From Marinobacter subterrani (GTDB taxonomy: Bacteria > Pseudomonadota > Gammaproteobacteria > Pseudomonadales > Oleiphilaceae): a stretch of 64,000 nucleotides of DNA. Of this stretch, positions 8,431 to 19,344 are shown piece after piece. The stretch is from positions 372,001 to 436,000 of the forward strand of contig NZ_LFBU01000001.1 in NCBI RefSeq assembly GCF_001045555.1, given 5' to 3'. The notes beneath the pieces were generated by a model. That model did not search any database. It was given only the letters and a program-made list of their open reading frames with translations, and was not told where the DNA came from. The translations under genes were made by a program, and so were the position numbers. The stretch's first letter is position 1, and every line of letters begins with the position of its first letter.

Positions 8431-9543
8431 ATGACAGCGGCTGCTGAAAAAACCAATCTTCTGGGGATGCCGAAAGCAAAACTCGAAGCTTTCTTTGAAT
8501 CCCTGGGCGAGAAGCGTTTTCGAGCGACCCAGGTTTTGCAGTGGATTCATCAGCGTGGCGCCGATGACTTCGATCAAATGACCAATATGAGCAAGGCGTT
8601 GCGGGAAAAGCTGAAGGCAGTGGCTGAAATCCGTGGCCCCGAAGTGGTTTTCGATGAGACGTCCAAAGACGGCACTCGCAAGTGGGTGATGCGCATGGAC
8701 AATGGCAACAGTGTCGAGACCGTACTTATACCCGATGGCGAGCGGGGCACGCTGTGTGTGTCGTCCCAGATTGGCTGCAGTCTGGACTGCACCTTCTGTT
8801 CCACCGGTAAACGCGGCTTCAACCGCAATCTTACCGCGGCGGAGGTGATTGGGCAGGTGTGGGTTGCCCGAAAGGCTTTCATGCCCTTCGAGCCGGGCCC
8901 GGATCGTCCAATCACCAATGTTGTGATGATGGGGATGGGCGAGCCCCTGCTCAATTTCGACAATGTGGTCGATGCGATGAACCTGATGATGGAAGATCTG
9001 GCGTACGGTATTTCGAAACGTCGGGTTACGCTCAGCACTTCCGGCGTTGTTCCTGCCCTGGACCGCCTGGCGGAAGTTACCGATGTTTCACTGGCCATTT
9101 CGTTACATGCCCCGAATGATGAACTCCGTAACAAGCTGGTTCCGTTGAATAAAAAGTACCCGATTTCGGAGTTGCTTGCGGCGACCAAGCGTTACTTTGC
9201 CCGGCTGCCGGACAAGCGCAAAGCGACCATTGAGTACACCGTGATTGAAGGGATGAATGATCAGCCGGAACACGCCCGGGAGCTTGCCGTGCTGTTGCGG
9301 GATCTGCCGTGCAAGATCAATCTCATACCCTTCAATCCATTTCCGGAGAGTGATTTTCGCCGGCCGAGCATGAACGCGACCCGCAGGTTCCAGGCGGTTC
9401 TGAACGAAGCTGGCTATATCGCCACGATCAGAACTACCCGGGGCGACGATATCGATGCCGCATGCGGCCAGTTGGTAGGGCGGGTTGAAGACAGGACCCG
9501 GCGAAGCCAGAGGTATATTCAGGTTCAGCAGGTCAACCCCTGA
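8431..9543 (+). CDS. rlmN: Dual-specificity 23S rRNA/tRNA adenine C2-methyltransferase RlmN
   Basis: RlmN is a radical-SAM enzyme that methylates C2 of A2503 in 23S rRNA and A37 in some tRNAs. The 370-residue protein has the [4Fe-4S] motif CSLDCTFC (Cys116, Cys120, Cys123), the [13 protein letters not shown] stretch and the C-terminal cysteine at 345 (DAACGQL) that carries the methylene intermediate. Its coding sequence nearly abuts pilF. The rlmN-pilF-rodZ-ispG-hisS order is conserved in gammaproteobacteria. Confidence 0.97.
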   Translation: MTAAAEKTNLLGMPKAKLEAFFESLGEKRFRATQVLQWIHQRGADDFDQMTNMSKALREKLKAVAEIRGPEVVFDETSKDGTRKWVMRMDNGNSVETVLIPDGERGTLCVSSQIGCSLDCTFCSTGKRGFNRNLTAAEVIGQVWVARKAFMPFEPGPDRPITNVVMMGMGEPLLNFDNVVDAMNLMMEDLAYGISKRRVTLSTSGVVPALDRLAEVTDVSLAISLHAPNDELRNKLVPLNKKYPISELLAATKRYFARLPDKRKATIEYTVIEGMNDQPEHARELAVLLRDLPCKINLIPFNPFPESDFRRPSMNATRRFQAVLNEAGYIATIRTTRGDDIDAACGQLVGRVEDRTRRSQRYIQVQQVNP

Positions 9544-9583
9544 GCCGCGAACCCAATACAGCCCAATCGAGGAAGGGGAAACT

Positions 9584-10390
9584 GTGACAACGACACCAGC
9601 AAACCGACGTTTTTCTTTGTTGGCCCTTATGCTGATAACCTTGCTTGTCACGGGCTGTGTTACGACCACGAACAGCCGGTTTACCCGGGAAGCGGATCGC
9701 CAGGAAGTCGTGGATGATTATGTGAAGCTTGCCACAGCTTATATCGGGCAGGGCAACCTTGACCGGGCCCGCCATCACCTCGACCGGGCCCTCAAACTGG
9801 ATGCTGATGATCCCGGCGCCAGGGCTGCGCTGGGCCTCGTGCTGAATGCTGAAGGCGAGCCCGAACTGGCGGAGAAGAACTTCCGGCGGGCAATTTCAGA
9901 AGATCCGGGCTATACACGAGGCAGGGTGTATTATGGTGCGTTCCTGTTTGGTCAGGGGCGCATGGCAGACGCCCGGGACCAGTTCCGGGCGGCTTCCCGT
10001 GATACCGCATACGAGGATCGGGGGTCGGTATTTTTCAATCTTGGTATGGCCCAGGAGCGCCTTGACGAACTGGATTCCGCGGCGACATCCTATCAGCGCG
10101 CGGTTGAGCTGATGAGAGGCGACGCTCGCCCTCTACTGGCGCTGGCCAGGGTCTTTGTGGAGTTGGGGCAATACGAGAACGCCGCCAGATATTATTCACG
10201 GCTGACGTCGATGATGGAACGGAACCCACGTCTTGTTCACTCAGCAGAGAGTCTTTTTACCGGTATCCGCATTGCCCGTTATTTCAACAACCAGGACCAG
10301 GAAGGGAGTCTGGCGCTTCAGCTCAGAAACAATTTTCCCGAGTCTGTGGAATACCGTCAATACAAGGTGCTGATTTCTAATGGCGAATGA
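9584..10390 (+). CDS. pilF: Type IV pilus biogenesis lipoprotein PilF/PilW
   Basis: PilF is an outer-membrane lipoprotein pilotin that helps PilQ secretin assemble for type IV pili. The 268-residue product begins at GTG 9584 behind GGAAGGGG. An N-terminal signal runs up to the lipobox LVTGC (lipid Cys25), followed by several tetratricopeptide repeats (for example YIGQGNLDRARHHLDRALKL and FFNLGMAQERLDELDSAATS). Upstream in-frame codons would bury the signal peptide. It overlaps rodZ by 11 bases. The GTG start and overlap suggest modest, coupled translation. Confidence 0.92.
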   Translation: MTTTPANRRFSLLALMLITLLVTGCVTTTNSRFTREADRQEVVDDYVKLATAYIGQGNLDRARHHLDRALKLDADDPGARAALGLVLNAEGEPELAEKNFRRAISEDPGYTRGRVYYGAFLFGQGRMADARDQFRAASRDTAYEDRGSVFFNLGMAQERLDELDSAATSYQRAVELMRGDARPLLALARVFVELGQYENAARYYSRLTSMMERNPRLVHSAESLFTGIRIARYFNNQDQEGSLALQLRNNFPESVEYRQYKVLISNGE

Positions 10391-11348
10391 TGAAAGTTCA
10401 CAGCCGGCGATGAATGAGGCCGTCGGTCAGCAACTGCAAAAGGCAAGAGAAGCGGCCGGCTTGAGTGTCAGCGAGGTAGCCGGGGCGCAGCATCTGCGGC
10501 CCTCGGTGATACAGGCTATCGAATCCGGGGATTACAGTCAGATTGACAGTGAACTCTTTCTCAAGGGTTACGTCAGAACCTACGCGAAGCAGGTGGGACT
10601 GAATGCCGATTCGGTGATAGCCGATCTTGACAGGGAACTGGAACCGATTCGCCAGCAGCGGGAGCAGGAATATGAAGCCAACCCGTTGGTAGATATAGAG
10701 CGGCGCCGGCGCCGGAAACGCCAGGTCGCCAGGACGCTGTTTTTCCTGGTAATACTGGGTGTCGCAGGGTATCTGGCCTTTGCCTTTCTGATGCCCGGGC
10801 AAGACAGTGGTGAAGCGCAGTCAGAGGCTCCCGGAGTGACCGAAGCGCCGCAGGAGCAGAAAGAGCCGGCGCCGGAGACGACCGAGCCCGCAGCGACCTC
10901 GGTTCCAGACGCTTCAGAGGCTGTTGAGCTGTCGTCGGTGCCTGAGCCTGACGCAGAGCCGGATACGCTCGCGCCCCTGGCGACGGAGAACCCGGCCGGC
11001 GGGGACGCAGTATCTGAACCGGTGGCGGAGCAGATTCCCACCGTTGTTGAGACGCCGGAACCTGCGTTACAGAATGTCTCGGGACTGGCAACGAGTTCTG
11101 ACATGGCCCGGCTGCAGATACAGTTTACCGGCAACTGCTGGGTTCAGGTACGAGATGCAAACGGCAATCAGTTAGTCAGCTCGCTGCAGCGAGCGGGCGA
11201 TTCCATTGACGTGTCGGGTGAGGCGCCGCTAAAGGTCGTAATCGGCGCTGTAGATGCGGTGGGCACAATTCGATTCCAGGGGGAGCCGGTGGAGCTGGGT
11301 AGCTATCGTGCCGTCAACAACCGTTCAGAGTTCACACTGACAATCTGA
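10380..11348 (+). CDS. rodZ: Cytoskeletal membrane protein RodZ
   Basis: RodZ links MreB filaments to the cell-wall elongation machinery. The 322-residue protein has the RodZ layout: an Xre-type helix-turn-helix at about residues 13-77 that binds MreB, a basic juxtamembrane stretch (RRRRRKRQ), one membrane helix at about 119-138, a low-complexity Pro/Ala/Glu-rich periplasmic linker (about 140-235) and a C-terminal beta domain (about 238-322). ATG 10380 overlaps the pilF stop. The annotation is firm from the domain order and the position before ispG. Confidence 0.94.
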   Translation: MANDESSQPAMNEAVGQQLQKAREAAGLSVSEVAGAQHLRPSVIQAIESGDYSQIDSELFLKGYVRTYAKQVGLNADSVIADLDRELEPIRQQREQEYEANPLVDIERRRRRKRQVARTLFFLVILGVAGYLAFAFLMPGQDSGEAQSEAPGVTEAPQEQKEPAPETTEPAATSVPDASEAVELSSVPEPDAEPDTLAPLATENPAGGDAVSEPVAEQIPTVVETPEPALQNVSGLATSSDMARLQIQFTGNCWVQVRDANGNQLVSSLQRAGDSIDVSGEAPLKVVIGAVDAVGTIRFQGEPVELGSYRAVNNRSEFTLTI

Positions 11349-11383
11349 AATTTGATCACCTCTTCCATATTGGTCAGCAAGAC

Positions 11384-12502
11384 ATGAAACAGGATTCTCC
11401 GATTATCAGACGCAAATCCCGCCAGATCATGGTGGGTAACGTTCCCGTGGGTGGCGACGCGCCGATAGCGGTGCAGAGTATGACCAACACCAATACCTGC
11501 GACGTTGAAGCCACGGTCGGCCAGATTCAGGCGCTGCAGGAGGCCGGTGCCGATATCGTAAGGGTTTCCGTGCCGTCGATGGACGCCGCCGAGGCATTCG
11601 GCAAGATCCGTGAGCAGGTCTCCCTGCCACTGGTCGCTGACATTCACTTCGATCACAAGATTGCTCTGAGGGTTGCGGAGCTGGGCGTTGACTGCCTGCG
11701 CATCAATCCCGGCAATATCGGCCGGGATGATCGCGTCAGTGCCGTCATCAGTGCCGCGCGGGATCGGAATATTCCGATACGGATTGGTGTAAACGCCGGT
11801 TCCCTGGAGAAATCCCTTCAGCGCAAGTACGGTGAACCCACGGCGGACGCCCTGGTCGAGTCGGCCATGCGCCACATTGATATTCTGGACCGCCACGATT
11901 TCCAGGATTACAAGGTCAGCCTGAAGGCGTCGGAAGTGTTCATGACAGTGTCGGCCTACCGCAAGATCGCAGCGCAGATTGAGCAGCCGCTGCACCTCGG
12001 AATTACCGAAGCCGGCGGCTTCCGTTCAGGAACGGTTAAATCTTCGATTGGTCTCGGCATGCTTCTGATGGACGGCATTGGCGACACCATTCGAGTGTCG
12101 CTGGCGGCCGACCCGGTTCAGGAAATCAAGGTTGGCTTTGATATTCTTAAAAGCCTTCGCCTGCGCAGCCGTGGTATCAACTTCATTGCCTGCCCGAGCT
12201 GTTCGCGCCAGAACTTCGATGTGATACAGACCATGAACGATCTGGAAGCGCGGCTCGAAGACGTCAACACCTCACTGGATGTGGCCATTATCGGCTGCAT
12301 TGTTAACGGGCCCGGTGAAGCCAAGGTTGCCGATATCGGCCTGACTGGCGGCAGCCCGAAAAACCTGTTCTACATGGCGGGCAAGCCGAACCAGAAGCTT
12401 GAGAACGCCACATTGACTGACGATCTGGAGCGCCTGATTCGTGAAGAGGTGGCCCGTCGTAAGGAACAGGAAGAGTCGATCATTGCCCGTTCTGACCACT
12501 GA
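11384..12502 (+). CDS. ispG: 4-hydroxy-3-methylbut-2-enyl diphosphate synthase IspG
   Basis: IspG (GcpE) carries out the penultimate step of the MEP isoprenoid pathway, reducing MEcPP to HMBPP with a [4Fe-4S] cluster. The 372-residue product has the TIM-barrel start [20 protein letters not shown] and the cluster cysteines at 270 and 273 (ACPSCSR) and 305 ([11 protein letters not shown]). The length is typical of the bacterial short form. As an Fe-S enzyme it depends on cluster assembly, so its neighbourhood with iscRS makes functional sense. Confidence 0.97.
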   Translation: MKQDSPIIRRKSRQIMVGNVPVGGDAPIAVQSMTNTNTCDVEATVGQIQALQEAGADIVRVSVPSMDAAEAFGKIREQVSLPLVADIHFDHKIALRVAELGVDCLRINPGNIGRDDRVSAVISAARDRNIPIRIGVNAGSLEKSLQRKYGEPTADALVESAMRHIDILDRHDFQDYKVSLKASEVFMTVSAYRKIAAQIEQPLHLGITEAGGFRSGTVKSSIGLGMLLMDGIGDTIRVSLAADPVQEIKVGFDILKSLRLRSRGINFIACPSCSRQNFDVIQTMNDLEARLEDVNTSLDVAIIGCIVNGPGEAKVADIGLTGGSPKNLFYMAGKPNQKLENATLTDDLERLIREEVARRKEQEESIIARSDH

Positions 12503-12546
12503 TCCGCGTTCAGGTACAACCATCCAGACACAGTTAAGGGTTTACA

Positions 12547-13827
12547 TTGGCTAAGATTCAGGCAGTTCGCGGGATGAACGATATCCTGCCGGAACAGACG
12601 CCCGTTTGGCAGTTTGTCGAGTCCAGGGTGCGCAAAGTACTGGCCCAGTATGGCTACCAGGAAATCCGTATGCCGATTGTCGAGCAAACGGACCTGTTCA
12701 AGCGTTCCATCGGCGAGGTGACCGACATCGTCGAAAAGGAAATGTATACCTTTGACGACCGTAACGGAGACAGCCTGACCTTGCGCCCCGAAGGTACCGC
12801 CGGTTGTGTCCGAGCGGCCGAAGAGCATGGCCTGCTGTTCAACCAGACCCGTCGCCTGTGGTACACCGGCCCGATGTTCCGGCACGAACGGCCTCAGAAA
12901 GGTCGTTACCGGCAGTTCCATCAGATCGGCGTTGAATGTTTTGGCATGAGCGGCCCGGATATTGACGCCGAGTTACTGTTCCTCACCGAGCGTCTTTGGA
13001 GAGAGCTCGGTCTGGCGGAGCACACCCGGCTCGAGATCAACTCCATCGGCAGCTCGGAATCCCGCAAAGTCTATCGGTCTGCTCTGGTGGACTATCTCGG
13101 CCAGTTCACGGCGGAACTGGATGCCGACAGCCAGCGCCGGCTGGAGACCAATCCTCTGCGCATCCTGGACAGTAAGGATCCCTCCACCCGGAAAATCCTC
13201 GAGGGAGCGCCGAGCCTGGAGCATTATCTGGATGATGAATCCCGGGATCACTTCGAGCGCCTGAAGGCGTTACTGGACGCTGCCGGAGTGCAATATACGG
13301 TGAATCCGGCGCTGGTCCGGGGCCTGGATTACTATGGCAAGACCGTTTTTGAATGGATCACGGACAGCCTTGGAGCCCAGGGCACGGTTTGCGCCGGTGG
13401 CCGGTATGATGGTCTGGTGGAACAACTCGGCGGCAAACCAACCGTTGCGGTGGGCTTTGCAATGGGGCTGGAGCGCCTGATTCTTCTGCTCGAAACCCTG
13501 GGGCTGGTTCCCGATTACGTGAACAGCAACGCAGAGGTCTATGTCACTGCTATGGGCGACGGAGCCGTCGCTGCGGCACTGGTGCTTGCCGAGAAACTTC
13601 GGGCAGCGTTGCCGGATCGAGTGATTGTTTCCCACTGTGGGGGCGGCAGCTTCAAGAGCCAGATGAAGAAGGCCGATCGCAGCGGTGCGAAGTATGCCGT
13701 GATACTCGGGGAGAATGAGGTTGCCAATGGCACCGCCGGGCTGAAGCCGCTGCGAGCGGATGTTCCTCAGACCGAGGTTGCCCAGGATGAACTGGCCGCC
13801 GCACTGGCAAAGGTTCTGTCTGACTGA
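12547..13827 (+). CDS. hisS: Histidyl-tRNA synthetase
   Basis: HisS charges tRNA-His. The 426-residue class II synthetase shows [17 protein letters not shown] at the start, motif 2 ([19 protein letters not shown]) and the histidine-binding loops [16 protein letters not shown] and CAGGRYDGL, followed by the C-terminal anticodon-binding domain. The start is a rare TTG at 12547, supported by an AAGGG site about 7 bases upstream and by the family N-terminus; no ATG is available until residue 10, inside the conserved motif. Confidence 0.96.
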   Translation: MAKIQAVRGMNDILPEQTPVWQFVESRVRKVLAQYGYQEIRMPIVEQTDLFKRSIGEVTDIVEKEMYTFDDRNGDSLTLRPEGTAGCVRAAEEHGLLFNQTRRLWYTGPMFRHERPQKGRYRQFHQIGVECFGMSGPDIDAELLFLTERLWRELGLAEHTRLEINSIGSSESRKVYRSALVDYLGQFTAELDADSQRRLETNPLRILDSKDPSTRKILEGAPSLEHYLDDESRDHFERLKALLDAAGVQYTVNPALVRGLDYYGKTVFEWITDSLGAQGTVCAGGRYDGLVEQLGGKPTVAVGFAMGLERLILLLETLGLVPDYVNSNAEVYVTAMGDGAVAAALVLAEKLRAALPDRVIVSHCGGGSFKSQMKKADRSGAKYAVILGENEVANGTAGLKPLRADVPQTEVAQDELAAALAKVLSD

Positions 13828-13881
13828 ATCTGAATCAATTTACTGATATAAAAGCAAAAAATTTCGACTACAGGAGTCCCC

Positions 13882-14538
13882 ATGGCAGAGTTGCGCACCG
13901 AAGAAGAACAGATTCAGGCGATCAAGGATTGGTGGAAGACGAACGGCGCCTCCTTGCTGATCGGCATTGCCGCCGCGCTTGCCATAGTGTTTGGCTGGCA
14001 GGGATGGCAGAACTACCAGGCCCAGCAACGCACCGAAGCGGCGAATGAATTCGCCAACCTGCTCAATGCGTTCAGTAATCAGAGTGACGAAACCCGGGGT
14101 GAAACGGTTGCCTTCGTGGCAAAAACCCTCAGGGAAGACTATCCCGATAGTGCTTACGCGGTTTACGGCAACCTGGTACTGGCTCGCCAGCAGTTGATGG
14201 AAGAAGCCGATGCCCAGGCGGCCATTGAATCACTGAAATGGGCGCTGAAACAATCGGCGGAACACGAGGCTCTGGCGCTTGTCGTTCGCAATCGGCTTGC
14301 CCGCGCCCAGTTTTCTGCCGGTCAGTACGATGACGCCCTGGTGACCATCGAAGGTGCTGGCAAGGCTGACGCCTTCGATGCCATCTATTCCGAGCTTCGG
14401 GGCGACATCCTGCTGGCGCAGGGTGACCAGGAAGGTGCCCGGCAGGCCTATCTTGCAGCCCGTGAGCAGAGCCAGCAGGGTCGCAGCGGTATTCTGGAAC
14501 TCAAACTTGCAGACCTTGGTGTCGGGGAGGGCGCCTGA
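13882..14538 (+). CDS. yfgM: YfgM-like tetratricopeptide membrane protein
   Basis: YfgM is an inner-membrane, periplasm-facing protein that accompanies PpiD at the Sec translocon. The 218-residue product has a cytoplasmic N-terminus (RTEEEQIQAIKDWWKTNG), one membrane helix at about residues 23-40 and periplasmic TPR-like helices. The family usually has about 205-215 residues. ATG 13882 follows an AGGAG. The stop overlaps the bamB start by one base (TGATG), a coupled arrangement conserved in gammaproteobacteria. Confidence 0.92.
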   Translation: MAELRTEEEQIQAIKDWWKTNGASLLIGIAAALAIVFGWQGWQNYQAQQRTEAANEFANLLNAFSNQSDETRGETVAFVAKTLREDYPDSAYAVYGNLVLARQQLMEEADAQAAIESLKWALKQSAEHEALALVVRNRLARAQFSAGQYDDALVTIEGAGKADAFDAIYSELRGDILLAQGDQEGARQAYLAAREQSQQGRSGILELKLADLGVGEGA

Positions 14539-15707
14539 TGCCGGGGTTACCCAACAGCGTTCTGAAGCGCGGGGTTTTCGCGCTGCTGCTGTTGGCCGGG
14601 CTTGCCGGTTGCAGCACAACCGATACCTATGAACAACCAGTTCCGGTGCCAGACATTGAGGCGACTGCCGAGTTTGAAGAGATCTGGAGTATGTCGGTCG
14701 GGGACGGGCACGATGGCGACTTCCTCTACCTGGCGCCCCTGAATGCGGGAGAGCGGATTTTTGCGGCCTCGGCAGACGGCGAACTGTATTCCGTCGACCC
14801 GGAAAACGGCAAGGTTATCTGGGAGAACCCGTTGGAGGATCGTGTCTTTTCCGGCCTCGGGGGCGACGCCAACCATCTTTACCTGACCACCGAGAATGCC
14901 GATCTGGTCGCGCTCTCCCGGGAAGATGGCTCGGAAATCTGGCGCAAGTCACTGCCAACCGAAGTGCTTTCGGCGCCACAGTCCAATGGTTCGCTGGTCG
15001 TTGTCCAGACGATTGACGGCCAGGTTCTGGGTTTCAATGCCGCGGATGGTGAAAAGCGCTGGCAATACGATGGTTCAGTGGCGGTGCTTTCGATCCGGGG
15101 TGCCGCAGCACCTCTGGTCGGTGGTGATGTGGTTATTGCTTCATTCGCCAATGGCAACATGATCGCACTGAGTGCGGACACCGGGCAGCCCCTGTGGCAA
15201 TACGAGGTGGGCCAGCCGGAAGGCCGTACCGAACTTGAACGTCTGGTTGATGTCGATGGCCAGCCGCTGGTGGTCGAAACCGCGCTGCTGGTGGTGGGCT
15301 ACCAGGGCAAACTTGCGCTGGTTGATATCCGCACAGGGCAGGAAATCTGGAGCCGGGAAGCATCAAGCCTGTATTCACCCATGATCGGTGATGGTGACAT
15401 CTACCTCTCATCCGCGAATGGTGAACTGGTTGCCCTTCGCGGTTCAGACCGTAAGGAGCTCTGGGTACAGGACCGCCTTGCGTGGCGTCAATTGACCCAG
15501 CCCATGGTCTATGGAGACTATCTGGTCGTCGGTGACTATGAGGGTTATCTGCACGCAGTCGATCGTAAGGATGGCAAGCTTGTAGCCCAGTTGGAGTTCG
15601 ACGATGAGGGTATCCGCGTACCGGCACAGCGGCTAGCCAATGGTAACCTGCTGGTTTTTGGCAACAGCGGAAAGATGGCCGTATTCCAGGTTAAGCCGCA
15701 GGACTAA
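14538..15707 (+). CDS. bamB: Outer-membrane assembly lipoprotein BamB
   Basis: BamB is the beta-propeller lipoprotein of the BAM complex that inserts beta-barrel proteins into the outer membrane. The 389-residue product has a signal peptide with the lipobox LAGC (Cys25) and PQQ-like propeller repeats such as LYSVDPENGKVIWENPL, LVALSREDGSEIWRKSL and LHAVDRKDGKLVAQLEF. It is coupled to yfgM and followed by der, the normal yfgM-bamB-der order. Confidence 0.95.
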   Translation: MPGLPNSVLKRGVFALLLLAGLAGCSTTDTYEQPVPVPDIEATAEFEEIWSMSVGDGHDGDFLYLAPLNAGERIFAASADGELYSVDPENGKVIWENPLEDRVFSGLGGDANHLYLTTENADLVALSREDGSEIWRKSLPTEVLSAPQSNGSLVVVQTIDGQVLGFNAADGEKRWQYDGSVAVLSIRGAAAPLVGGDVVIASFANGNMIALSADTGQPLWQYEVGQPEGRTELERLVDVDGQPLVVETALLVVGYQGKLALVDIRTGQEIWSREASSLYSPMIGDGDIYLSSANGELVALRGSDRKELWVQDRLAWRQLTQPMVYGDYLVVGDYEGYLHAVDRKDGKLVAQLEFDDEGIRVPAQRLANGNLLVFGNSGKMAVFQVKPQD

Positions 15708-15716
15708 TCACTTATC

Positions 15717-17138
15717 ATGACCCCAGTAATTGCCCTTGTCGGACGTCCCAACGTCGGCAAATCGACATTGTTTAACCAGATGACCCGCTCCAGAGATGCC
15801 CTGGTAGCGGATTTTCCGGGTCTGACCCGTGACCGGAAGTACGGTGAGGGAAATTACGAGGGCCAGCGGTTTATCGTTATTGATACCGGCGGGCTCACCG
15901 GCGATGAGCAGGGGCTTGACCTCGAGATGGCGCGCCAGTCCATGCAGGCGGTGGAAGAGGCCGACATCGTGCTGTTTCTGGTGGATGGCCGGGCAGGGCT
16001 GACCGCCGGCGACGAGCTGATAGCCGATCATATGCGCCGTTCTGGCAAGCAGGCTCACCTGGTCGTCAACAAGACTGATGGCCAGGATCCCGACATCGCA
16101 GCCGCGGATTTCTACAGCCTGGGCTTCGAGTCCACCTTTCTGATCGCTGCCTCCCATAACCGGGGTATCCGGTCAATGCTGGAGATTCTGCTGCCCTCGG
16201 AAGAGGAAAGGGAAGATCAGGACAGGGCTGACCGGTATCCGGGCATCCGGATTGGTGTGGTCGGGCGCCCGAATGTGGGTAAATCAACCCTGGTGAACCG
16301 CATGCTCGGGGAAGACCGGGTGGTGGTATTTGACATGCCTGGCACAACCCGGGACAGCGTCTACGTGCCCTACGAGCGCCAGGGTAACCAGTACACGCTG
16401 ATCGACACCGCCGGGGTTCGCCGGCGCAAGAACGTCAGCGAAGTGGTCGAGAAGTTCTCCATTATCAAGACGCTGCAGGCAATTGAAGATGCCCATGTGG
16501 TGATTCTGGTCATTGATGCCCGGGAGGGGCTGGTCGACCAGGATCTGCACCTGATCGGCTTTGTTCTCGACGCCGGCCGCTCACTGGTCATCGCCGTGAA
16601 CAAATGGGACGGCATGGACCCCGAAGACCGGGCCAGGGTCAAAGAGCAGGTGAAGCGGCGCCTCGATTTTCTCGATTACGCCGATAAGCACTACATCTCC
16701 GCGCTACACGGTTCCGGCGTTGGCGTGATGTACGAGTCGGTTGAGGCCTGCTACGACTCAGCCATGGCCAAGTGGCCGACCAATCGCCTGACTGCAATAC
16801 TGCAGGATGCTATTGCCCAGCATCAGCCACCCATGGTTCAGGGCCGGCGAATCAAGCTACGTTACGCTCACCAGGGTGGTTCGAATCCTCCCGTGATCGT
16901 TGTTCACGGCAATCAGGTGGATTCACTGCCGGGCTCTTACAAGCGCTATCTGGAAAATACGTTTCGCAAGGTTCTGAAGGTAACCGGTTCCCCCATCCGG
17001 TTTGAATTCCGGGCCGGAGAAAACCCCTTCGCCACCAAGGTCGATCGGTTGACACCGCGGCAGAAGGTAAAAAAAGATAATGACCAGAAGCAGGGCCCCA
17101 GCCCGAAGAAAAAGCGCCAGAAGAGCCTCAAGCGCTGA
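15717..17138 (+). CDS. der: Ribosome-biogenesis GTPase Der (EngA)
   Basis: Der has two GTPase domains in tandem and is needed to mature the 50S subunit. The 473-residue protein shows GRPNVGKST twice (residues 8-16 and about 183-191), DTGGL and DTAGV as the G3 motifs, NKTD and NKWD as the G4 motifs, and a KH-like C-terminal domain. It ends with a lysine-rich tail ([22 protein letters not shown]). The gene is convergent with pta, only 15 bases away, with no obvious terminator between them. Confidence 0.97.
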   Translation: MTPVIALVGRPNVGKSTLFNQMTRSRDALVADFPGLTRDRKYGEGNYEGQRFIVIDTGGLTGDEQGLDLEMARQSMQAVEEADIVLFLVDGRAGLTAGDELIADHMRRSGKQAHLVVNKTDGQDPDIAAADFYSLGFESTFLIAASHNRGIRSMLEILLPSEEEREDQDRADRYPGIRIGVVGRPNVGKSTLVNRMLGEDRVVVFDMPGTTRDSVYVPYERQGNQYTLIDTAGVRRRKNVSEVVEKFSIIKTLQAIEDAHVVILVIDAREGLVDQDLHLIGFVLDAGRSLVIAVNKWDGMDPEDRARVKEQVKRRLDFLDYADKHYISALHGSGVGVMYESVEACYDSAMAKWPTNRLTAILQDAIAQHQPPMVQGRRIKLRYAHQGGSNPPVIVVHGNQVDSLPGSYKRYLENTFRKVLKVTGSPIRFEFRAGENPFATKVDRLTPRQKVKKDNDQKQGPSPKKKRQKSLKR

Positions 17139-17153
17139 TTCCGGGGTGTCGTG

Positions 17154-19316
17154 TCAGCGTGCGGCCTGTCCTGCGGTTTCAACCTGCTTGGCCTGGACCG
17201 CAGTGAGCGCAATGGTAAAGACGATGTCTTCAACCAGTGCCCCTCTGGACAGATCGTTCACCGGTTTGCGGAGGCCCTGCAGCATCGGGCCGATACTGAC
17301 AACATTGGCGCTACGCTGCACTGCTTTATAGGTAGTGTTTCCGGTGTTCAGGTCCGGGAACACAAACACCGTGGCTCTGCCTGCCACCTTGCTGTCAGGC
17401 GCCTTGCTTTTGGCGACGCTCTCAATGGCCGCCGCGTCGTACTGCAACGGGCCGTCAATCAGTAAATCCGGTCTGCGCGCGCGCGCAATGCGGGTCGCCT
17501 CTCTTACCTTGTCGACATCCTGGCCACTCCCTGATTCCCCGGTGCTGTAGCTGATCATGGCAACGATAGGCTCAATGCCAAAGGCCTCGGCTGATTCCGC
17601 GCTCTGAATGGCGATGTCCGCCAGCTCCTCGGCATTGGGGTCGGGATTGATGGCGCAGTCGCCATACACCACCACCTGTTGCGGCAGCAGCATGAAGAAC
17701 ACCGACGACACGACTTTCGCATGGTCGTGGGTCTTGATCAGTTGCAGGGCGGGGCGGACGGTGTTGGCAGTGGTATGGATTGCACCGGAAACCAGCCCGT
17801 CGGCCTCATCCAGGGCCACCATCATGGTGCCCAGAACCACATTGTCTTCCAGCATGGCTTCGGCCATCTCCGGAGTCAGCCCTTTATGCTTCCGCAGTTC
17901 CACCATCGGGGCGACGTAACGCGCCCGGACCTCAGAGGGATCGATAAATTCGATGTCGTCCGGCAGCGCCAGATCCTGGGAGCGCGCTATTCGGCGAATT
18001 TCAGCTGCGTTGCCGATGAGCGCGCAGCGCGCAAGTTTTCGCTGGTGGCAGGTGATGGCGGCCTGCACGGTTCGTGGCTCCGCGCCTTCGGGTAACACGA
18101 TTCGCTTGTTTGCCGCCCGGGCCCGCTCCGAAAGCTGGTAGCGAAACGCCGGCGGAGACAGGCGGCGTTGACGCTCAACCTTGAGGTGCTGCTGTAACCA
18201 GTCCGTGTCAATGCGCCGGGCAACCGACTCCATGGCCTTTTCGATGCGGTCCGGGTCATCGATGGGAATGGCCGATGACAGGTTGGCCAGCATATACGCT
18301 GTTTCATAGGTGTTGGCATCAGAGCTCAGCACCGGCAGGCCGGTATCCAGCGCCCGGTGGCAGAGATCAATCACCCGCTGGTCGGGCATAAGCCCGCCGG
18401 TGAGCATCAGGCCCGCCAGTGGTACCCCGTTCAGTGCGGCGACTGCCGTGGTTACCACAATGTCCTCTCGATCGCCCGGCGTAACCATCAGGGTGCCCGG
18501 CCTGAGGGTTTCCGTCATATTGCGGATACTTCGCGCGCACACCGACACCTTCTGCACCCGCCGGGCATGCATCTGGCCCTTGTTCAAAACCGGCAGTCCG
18601 AGCTCCCGGGCAATATCCGAGACCCTGGGGGCAAGCAGCTCTGGCTGCCAGGGTATTTCAGCAATCAGCCGAAACCTGCCCTCACTGAACACCTGGCACC
18701 GGGTACGGTAGTCAATGGTGGCTGCATTCGGGAGATTGGCGATGCTGCGGGGTTCGAGACCGGATTGCTCCGGTTCGCCGACCTTGTTCAGAATGACACC
18801 GATCACCTCGGGATCGCTCGGGCTGGCAAACAGGCGTGCGGAAAAGTCCAGTTCCTCATCCATCTGCCCGGCATCAAGGGTTTTCGGCGTGCTCACCAGA
18901 ATGACATCGGAGCCGAGATTGCGGGCAACTTCCACGTTGAGCCGGGCGATATACGCTTCGCTCCGGTCGGGCACCAGCCCCTCGATTATGACGACATCAA
19001 CCTCTCTGGCGACCTTCTGGTACTCACCCACCACCGTTTCCAGCAAGAAGTCGGATTTACCCCGGTTGAGCAGTTTTTGGGCTCGCTTCAGGGGAATCGG
19101 GTCCGGTGGGTTCAGGTGACTGCTGGTCCGCACGAACGCCACGGAGGAGTCCTGGCCGTCGTTGTGCACGGACTCTGCATGGTGGACGGATTGGCAGAAG
19201 GGTTTGTAGAAACCGACACTCACGCCAACCCGCTCAAGGGCCCGTAACAGCCCGAGGCATACGGAGGTCAGGCCGGCGTCCATGGAGGTTGGTGCAATAA
19301 AGAGGCTCTTTGCCAT
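17154..19316 (-). CDS. pta: Phosphate acetyltransferase, long form
   Basis: Pta converts acetyl-CoA and phosphate to acetyl-phosphate, which AckA uses to make ATP. The 720-residue protein is the long proteobacterial form: an N-terminal BioD/P-loop-like domain (starts KSLFIAPTSMDAGLTSVCLGL), a DRTGG-type middle domain (about 215-330) and the C-terminal catalytic domain (about 385-715) with RIVLPEGAEPRTVQAA, STGESGSG and the terminal VFPDLNTGNTTYKAVQRSA stretch. ATG 19316 follows AGGAAACAGG. It lies 28 bases after ackA in the same direction, so the two form an operon. Confidence 0.95.
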   Translation of the reverse strand: MAKSLFIAPTSMDAGLTSVCLGLLRALERVGVSVGFYKPFCQSVHHAESVHNDGQDSSVAFVRTSSHLNPPDPIPLKRAQKLLNRGKSDFLLETVVGEYQKVAREVDVVIIEGLVPDRSEAYIARLNVEVARNLGSDVILVSTPKTLDAGQMDEELDFSARLFASPSDPEVIGVILNKVGEPEQSGLEPRSIANLPNAATIDYRTRCQVFSEGRFRLIAEIPWQPELLAPRVSDIARELGLPVLNKGQMHARRVQKVSVCARSIRNMTETLRPGTLMVTPGDREDIVVTTAVAALNGVPLAGLMLTGGLMPDQRVIDLCHRALDTGLPVLSSDANTYETAYMLANLSSAIPIDDPDRIEKAMESVARRIDTDWLQQHLKVERQRRLSPPAFRYQLSERARAANKRIVLPEGAEPRTVQAAITCHQRKLARCALIGNAAEIRRIARSQDLALPDDIEFIDPSEVRARYVAPMVELRKHKGLTPEMAEAMLEDNVVLGTMMVALDEADGLVSGAIHTTANTVRPALQLIKTHDHAKVVSSVFFMLLPQQVVVYGDCAINPDPNAEELADIAIQSAESAEAFGIEPIVAMISYSTGESGSGQDVDKVREATRIARARRPDLLIDGPLQYDAAAIESVAKSKAPDSKVAGRATVFVFPDLNTGNTTYKAVQRSANVVSIGPMLQGLRKPVNDLSRGALVEDIVFTIALTAVQAKQVETAGQAAR

Positions 19317-19344
19317 TATCCTGTTTCCTGGTCATGCGTGGTGT

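Noticed and set aside
17139..17153. A terminator between convergent der and pta
   Set aside because: Only 15 bases separate the stops and no inverted repeat is visible.
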